From: Euphorbia lathyris
Lineage: Eukaryota > Streptophyta > Magnoliopsida > Malpighiales > Euphorbiaceae
Assembly: GCF_963576675.1 (NCBI RefSeq)
Contig: NC_088917.1
Location: forward strand, 19,124,001 to 19,188,000
Direction of reading: 5' to 3'
DNA length: 64,000 nucleotides
A model generated the notes under the pieces. It saw only the letters and a list, made by a program, of their open reading frames with translations, was not told the origin of the DNA and ran no database searches. Positions 58,331 through 64,000 of the stretch are shown in pieces. The first letter of the stretch is position 1; each line of letters starts with the position of its first letter. Both the position numbers and the translations under genes were made by a program.

Positions 58331-59182
58331 TGATAGCAGTTTGGGGAAATACTTTATATTCACCTTGTATTATGTTGGAAGACTATCCTTCCTGTATTTG
58401 ATCTTGTCGGTTGTATTGATCATTCTAATTAATGCAAGTTTCTATTATTATATAAAAAACTCATGTATGCAATTTCTAACAAATAACATTATTTTAATCA
58501 AATTTTATAGGAAAAAGGAAGAAAATCACGTGTTTCCATTCTAGTGTTTCTTTCCACGTCTTCTCATAAAAGTGGTTCTTTTTTATACCATTTTTTGTGA
58601 GAGGAACATAAAACGGAACACTGAAATGAGGATAACAGATTTTCTTCCTGAAAAAAAGTATAAAAAAGACTCTGATATTGGCCACTAATAGTAATTTACA
58701 ATTATATCCATGACTTTTCCAAGTTGGTTGAATTTTACTTTTACTACTTGGAAGTTGGTTAATTATTATGTCATGATATCACTTAGTGGTAACATGTGAA
58801 TGAATTTAAAAGAATAAATAAAACTTTATTTAGTGCACATCAAAGACACGTGTACACACGACATACTAATAATTTTTTTTTTACATCTATACACATGTTT
58901 TTGATATGTTGTTGATAAGTAATAACATGATGCACATGGCGGGTAGAGATATAAGATTTATGATTGTATATAATATAATTGTAATTAGAGGTAAAATTGG
59001 ACCAACTTCAAATATTAGAAGTATAATTGTACCATTTATAATCATATGAATAAAATTGATCTTAATTATCAAATGTTGAAGGTATTTTTACGTCTTATCC
59101 CAATTTTATCACAATTAATTTTTCTTGTGATAAAAAATTTAGGTATAAACATCCAAAGATGTATGATCTTTCATTCTTTTTA
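58331..59182. other. Intergenic DNA
   Basis: No gene or clear repeat recognised. Confidence 0.6.
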
Positions 59183-59861
59183 GGCTTAATGCTTCTCCAG
59201 CCCCCTTAACTTGTCCAAATTGATCATTTTACCCCTCCAACTCATCGAATGTCCTATTTACCCCCTTAACTCCATAAAATGGTATTTCTCACCCCCTTAG
59301 CTTGTCCAAATTTATCATTTTACCCCTTCTCAACTCATCGAATATCCTATTTACCCTCTTAACTCCATAAAAGTGGTATTTCTCACAACTTATGATCTTA
59401 TTTACCCTCTTAACTCCATAAAAATGGTATTTCTTATCCCTTTATAGTAGTAAAAAAAGTTGAAAAGAGAAAGAACGAATAAAAAATATAAATAACAAGA
59501 ACATTAATATAAACAAGTTAAATACATTATATGTAGGGATAATATACCAAAATAGGCCTATAATTTTTAGGGAAGTATCAATTTAGGTTCCACTTACAAA
59601 ATAGCATAAATATAAGTTTAATGTTTAAAAAAAGTTATCAATTTAGGCTTCGATAACGGATTGTAAGGGGTGAAAAATACCACTTTTATAGAGTTAATGA
59701 GGTAAATAGAACATTCTATAAGTTGGGGGATAAATGGACAAGTTGAGGGGGTAAGAAATACCACTTTTATGGAGTTAAGGGGGTAAATAGGACATTCAAT
59801 GAGTTGAGGGGGTAAAATGACCAATTTGAACAAGTTAAGAGGATTGGAGAAGCATTAAGCC
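59183..59861. mobile_element. MITE, GGCTTAATGCTTCTCC family, with internal duplications
   Basis: The left GGCTTAATGCTTCTCCAGCC is inverted at the right (GGATTGGAGAAGCATTAAGCC). The next roughly 100 bp (ACTTGTCCAAATTGATCATTTTACCCC...) are also inverted. The left arm is amplified: three rounds of TTTACCC(C/T)CTTAACTCCATAAAA. Confidence 0.8.
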
Positions 59862-60005
59862 TTCTTTCGATTCATTAAAACCTTGATATTTTATTTGGAA
59901 CAATAAATAATGTTCTTTTAATTTTTGTCACATTAAGCCTTGATGATAAAAAAAATAATAATATTAGCGTTGTACATAAAACTCGGTTAATAGAGTGTTA
60001 TTCAT

Positions 60006-60658
60006 CAATGTTATCAAACTCGGACCGGACCGGCCAGTCGGACCAGAAACCGGCCAGGAATTCGGTCCGAGCTTGACTGGTTCGAGAGATGCTGAAAAAC
60101 CCGGTGTGAACCGGAGGTCGAACCGGGAACCGGTGCAACTCCGGTTCAGTAGTCTAAGTGAACAGAAACAATCAGCTTTGGAGGAGATGCTGATTTTCGA
60201 AAATATTGAAATGATCACAAGAAGAAATTGATCAAGAAACTGACTTGCCTAAACCAATAACACAGAAATTCTTAAGTTACTTTTTTGAGATAGTCAAGAG
60301 AGAGAGAGTGAGAGGCGGTGGAATATGATATAGAGAGAGAGGCGGAAGATGAAGGAGATGAAGGGGATATAAGGTATAATGCTCAAAATTAGGGTTTTTA
60401 TGAAGTGGATGGGCTTTTTCTGTTTTTTTTATAGCAAAAAAACGATGGGTTTTTATCTTTTTCTAATAATTTTAAAAGCCCAAATTGTTATTAAGTCTCA
60501 TTCCATTTAATAAAAATAGATTTTAAATTAATTATATATATAAATATTATTTATTTATTTATTACGTTATCCGGTTTGACTAATCCGAGCCATCCGATCT
60601 GACCAAGTGACCCAGTTATAAATCCGGTTTAATATCCGATCCGGTTCTGATAACATTG
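60006..60658. mobile_element. hAT-like MITE with perfect 8-bp TSD
   Basis: The TSD TTATTCAT is at 59998-60005 and 60659-60666. The TIR is CAATGTTATCA with CGGACCGG-rich subterminal sequence. It is 653 bp with no transposase. GC-rich CCGG-containing ends flank an AT-rich centre. Confidence 0.88.
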
Positions 60659-60666
60659 TTATTCAT

Positions 60667-61819
60667 TCACATGCATTCGATATTTGTAGTTTTCACATTT
60701 TGAATGAAGTTTTTGATAGGTGTGATGTAATTAGAGAGAAAATGTAAAAAATTATTTTGAATTATAAAAAAAATCTAATTTAAAATATAAATGAAGCAAA
60801 AAGTTAAGGGCACAATACTTTTTTACCAAAAATTTAATTAATTACTTAAAAGCGGAATACGTTAGGGGCCAAATTTAACCTAACGTTTTAAGTGAAGTGC
60901 AGATTTAACCATAACGTATGAAATGGTGCAAATGTACTTTTCACGTTTTCAAGCAATATAAATTTTAACTATGCCAAATTTGAAAAAACTGGTTTGACTA
61001 TTATTTAACTGTCACATCGATACTTCCAAACCAATTTATCGTTAAATTGAAGCAGTTTCGTATATTTTTTTGTAACTATATTAATAACATGGTAAATATT
61101 TTAGATAATTTGATAAAAGAATTTATGATTAACTTATACATAGCAAATTTAGTTTTTAGCATTTAACATGATTTTTGTAATTTTGTTAGTAATACACTAA
61201 ATATTTTAGACATAATTGATATTTAGAAAATTTGAGGTCACAATTAAATACCAGTAAACCGGTTTTTTTCTAATTTTTTTATAATATACAGCTAAAATTG
61301 ATGTTAATTATAAATATTAAAATTAAATTTGCACTATTTTAGTGTAAAATAGAGTGGATGTAGTTATTTATTTAAAGTGGGTGAAAGGGAAGAAAGAAAA
61401 GAAGGAGAAAGAAGCAAAAGGGCGAGAGGGATCGGGTTGTCTTGGCATATTGAAGCCTTTTCCAACACGCGTCTGTGTATAGTATGTGGCTTCTTCGGTC
61501 GTACAAGACGGCAAGCAATCTAAATTCCAACCTCTCTTTGCTTCCTTTTATTTGTCACCTACTCCACCTCCTTAAATTCACCCTTCTACATTTTTATATT
61601 TTTCAACCTTTTCTTATACTTCGGCTATATTATACTTGCGGCCATTTCCAATAAATAGAGTTTCGATCAAAGGTCTAGGTTTCGATTCTCATATTTAGAA
61701 ATAGAAAGAATTTCCATGATCAGTAATTCACTCGTAAAAAAAAATAGTCATTGTTGCTGATGGTGGATACTTTAAGAACCAATAAATAAATGGAGTTTTA
61801 CTTGAAATTACATCTCTAA
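60667..61819. other. Intergenic DNA
   Basis: No gene. 60811-61380 has inverted GTTAGGGGCCAAATTTAACC-type phrases suggesting an old MITE. 61385-61530 is purine-rich then more GC-rich, of unknown meaning. Confidence 0.45.
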
Positions 61820-62160
61820 AAAATAAGTTAAATGTGAAAGATATATTACACACGAAAACGATTAAAAATTGGGATATGCGGTTTTAATATTAGAGAAGAA
61901 TTTTTTTATAGTTGAACAAGTAATAACTTCCTTTTTAATCTATTTTCGAGTTGTGTAATAACATTCTAAGATGCGTGGAATACATCTTCCGCGTTTAACT
62001 TAATTTCTTGAAATCGAATGATCAATTGATTACATTTTATGCAATTTCAGGAGGCTAACTGAACATTTTATGCAAGTTTAGGGGCTATCGGGACACTTAA
62101 GTTCAGAAAGCCAATCAAACTTTTTTGGATAAGTTTAGGGGGCAAATGATGTATTAAGCC
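61820..62160. mobile_element. Truncated MITE of the 35666 family
   Basis: It matches about 35822-36183 (TTTTAATATTAG, AATCTATTTT, TGATCAATTGATTACATTTT) and ends GGGGCAAATGATGTATTAAGCC. The left part, including the left TIR, is missing. Confidence 0.75.
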
Positions 62161-62192
62161 CAAGATAAATGATATTTTAAATTTAAAGTAAG

Positions 62193-62220
62193 ATTATATA
62201 TATATATATATATATATATC
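62193..62220. repeat. (TA)n tract
   Basis: A TA dinucleotide run just right of the truncated MITE. Confidence 0.85.
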
Positions 62221-62261
62221 ATTGTATCTGTCTGTTTTGTCACGTATATCCATATATTATA

Positions 62262-62412
62262 TAAATAGCCAAATATGTTATGATAATTGTTAACGACAGA
62301 CAAATATACCTTTATTTGAATGGTAAGCTTTTTTGATATAATTTTATTAGTCTAGTTATCACATTACTAAAAGTGTATTTGTCCGTTGTTAACAATTACG
62401 ATGATATATTTG
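62262..62412. repeat. Inverted repeat (MITE-like hairpin)
   Basis: The left arm (CAAATATGTTATGATAATTGTTAACGACAG...) is the imperfect complement of the right arm (CGTTGTTAACAATTACGATGATATATTTG). The loop is about 70 bp. Confidence 0.65.
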
Positions 62413-62785
62413 ACTTTTATTTAATATAAGTGGGGTGACAGGTGAGATGGAAGTGATGTGGATGAATTTTTTTTGTGTCATCTAAGAAATATAAGAATAT
62501 ATTTGAGAATGTTTATTTGATATAGAGATATATAACAACAGATGTATAACAACACACCAATACACTTATATACTGTATAGATGTATTAACCCTCTAAATA
62601 ATTATTTGTCTTGCCACGTTTTTGTTGCAAAACAGATGTTTTTTTCATTATTAAAAAATTATTTTAATATTTTTTTTAAAAAGATTTTTAAATATTTAAA
62701 GGATGTGAAAATAATAACTATTGAGTTTTTTTTTTTTTTTTATGATTTAAATGTGTGTATTGCTACAACTCTCCTAAAAGAAAAA

Positions 62786-63030
62786 CACTAAAAAAATCAC
62801 TTTCAGAGACGAAAAAAATCGTCCCTAAAAACATAAAATTTTGTTCCCTATATTTTTAGGGACAATTTTTTTGTCTCCATTTTTCACCATTGTTTCCTCC
62901 GTCATTGATTTTATAGGAGACGAAAAGAATGATGTCGTCCCCATTTAGAGGGACGAATGTCGTCCCATTTCTAAGGACGACGTTTCATCCCCGTTCATAA
63001 GACGACTGTCGTCCCCATTTCTAGTCGTTA
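62786..63030. mobile_element. CACTA-like transposon terminus (partial)
   Basis: It begins CACTAAAAAAATCAC and is followed by at least six subterminal units of GGGACGA/TCGTCCC type in both orientations (62806-63020), as in CACTA elements. The opposite end was not found, so it is a truncated or solo end. It stops about 200 bp before the next gene's ATG. Confidence 0.65.
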
Positions 63031-63110
63031 TCAACAACAATAAACAATTAACAACCCCATCAAACAATAAACAACATATATTTACCTAATCAATCTAATA
63101 TAGAATTAAT

Positions 63111-63119
63111 CTATATATG
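63111..63119 (+). promoter_or_regulatory. Candidate TATA box of the CV-like gene
   Basis: CTATATATG lies about 120 bp upstream of the ATG, just right of the CACTA-like end. Confidence 0.4.
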
Positions 63120-63236
63120 GAAAAAAACAATTTTGTAAAAATATAATGAACATAACGTATGGGAGCTTCTCATTCTATGTGTATAAGTACTTGGAATCAC
63201 CCTCACCAAACATGAATTATTTATACATAAGACTCA

Positions 63237-63911
63237 ATGGCCATTACAACAACCAAGTGCTGCCTCAATCTTTCCCCTCCATCCTCTACTTCAACTGCCC
63301 CAAACACCACTCATCAAATCCCAAGGTAATTCATCTTCCGTCTTACTGTAATGTTTGCTGTTGTTGTTAGTTGTTTACTGTAATTATAGATATTCAGTAA
63401 ATTACCGATATTAATTGACTTTTTACTGAAAATAGTTATTTTCAATTCTTGTTAAACATTTTTTATTTTCCGTTTAGAATTGAAAAGACGAATTCGGAAA
63501 AAGGAAACTAAAACGGAGTTTTACCTATTTTTTCAATAATATGTTTGATTTTTTTTGCTGTTTTGATGCAGGTTGAGGAATGAAAATTGGAGAAGGCAAT
63601 GTTTGATAGGGATGGGGTGTGTGATAATTGGACTAGAAATGAATGATTTTTCAATCCAAGTACCACAAAATAATATTGCCATGGCTATTGAAAACTCCAG
63701 AGTGATCGGAGAATCAAGAAATGGAGGAAGATGGAGCGATAAAAGAATTTGTCCTTCTTGGAATCTGAATTCACTGGAGACCATCGTGCCGGAAAACCTC
63801 CCCCGGCCGGCTGCTCGGCGTAGGTGGGAATCAGTTGGTCAAACTAAGAATATTCCAGCTTCGAAAGTTGAAGTTATAGTCAGAAGTACCAACGGTTGTT
63901 TTACCATGTAA
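63237..63911 (+). CDS. CV: CHLOROPLAST VESICULATION (CV)-like small protein
   Basis: Two exons, 63237-63325 and 63572-63911, give 142 residues; the intron is GT-AG and phases agree (29 codons plus 2 nt). The ATG follows an in-frame stop (TAA, four codons upstream). The N-terminus MAITTTKCCLNLSPPSSTS is Ser/Thr-rich and acid-poor, as in a chloroplast transit peptide. A short hydrophobic stretch follows (CLIGMGCVIIGLEM). The C-terminal half has the conserved-looking block SDKRICPSWNLNSLETIVPE, then NLPRPAARRRWE. I recall this block from the plant CV family, stress- and senescence-induced proteins that destabilise chloroplasts in Arabidopsis. The name is from memory, not a search. The gene looks complete. 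Confidence 0.6.
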
Positions 63912-64000
63912 ATTGTATATATATTTGTTTGTTTTGGTCAATTATTTGTTGATATTCAATAAATACTAGATATTTTATTAGTGAGAATGTTCTGTTTCAA
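63912..64000 (+). other. 3' flank of the CV-like gene
   Basis: Probable 3' UTR with an AATAAA-like signal (CAATAAATAC at about 63958). Confidence 0.5.

Noticed and set aside
59995..60231. 78-codon frame in the hAT MITE
   Set aside because: It is composed of CGG/CCGG-rich MITE end sequence and crosses the TSD; not a gene.
63146..63370. Longer first-exon frame starting at 63146 for the right-edge gene
   Set aside because: Its phase does not join exon 2 at the splice site; the frame starting at 63237 does and gives a coherent protein.
1..64000. tRNA, rRNA or other structural RNA genes
   Set aside because: Nothing recognised by eye; the only tRNA-like match is the 18-nt tRNA-Asp primer-binding site at 28531-28548.

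Overview
This is a eudicot nuclear genome segment: AT-rich, with GT-AG introns, nested retrotransposons and many MITEs. No species is claimed. The left half (1 to about 34.5 kb) is almost entirely mobile DNA. A large Mutator-like element (MULE) has terminal inverted repeats (TIRs) at 1020-1075 and 34456-34510, each abutting a (TA)n tract. It carries a plus-strand FAR1/MULE/SWIM transposase gene, a small minus-strand coiled-coil gene, and a long minus-strand Ulp1-protease gene with two different C48 catalytic modules. The end of a second MULE abuts it on the left (1-985).

The MULE is dead and holds three levels of nesting. A Ty1/copia element (about 12.25-32.81 kb) split the Ulp1 gene. A Ty3/gypsy Athila-type element (16593-30110, inverted, 1556-bp LTRs, TSD TGAAG) then split the copia reverse transcriptase. 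Separately, a 1.4-kb MITE with a 10-bp TSD sits in the transposase gene. The copia has four in-frame stops and no recognisable 5' LTR. The Athila element is young: its LTRs differ at about a dozen positions and its gag-pol has a single TGA. It also carries two diverged copies of an ORF in the env position.

The right half (34.5-64 kb) holds three host genes: a 24-exon full-size ABCG/PDR transporter (38112-44851, +), a PP2C phosphatase (45501-49286, -, convergent with the transporter), and a two-exon gene at the right edge (63237-63911, +) resembling CHLOROPLAST VESICULATION (CV). The intergenic DNA between PP2C and CV holds two solo LTRs with perfect TSDs, two Stowaway-like elements, several MULE/hAT-type MITEs, an RNase-H-like fragment and a CACTA-like terminus just upstream of CV.

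The most unusual signals are: the two-module C48 protein encoded by the MULE; a strand-polarised TGTTCC microrepeat that fills introns of both MULE genes; the duplicated env-position ORFs of the Athila element; and recurring hairpin or palindromic motifs in both retrotransposons. Exon edges were read by eye and may be off by one or a few bases.
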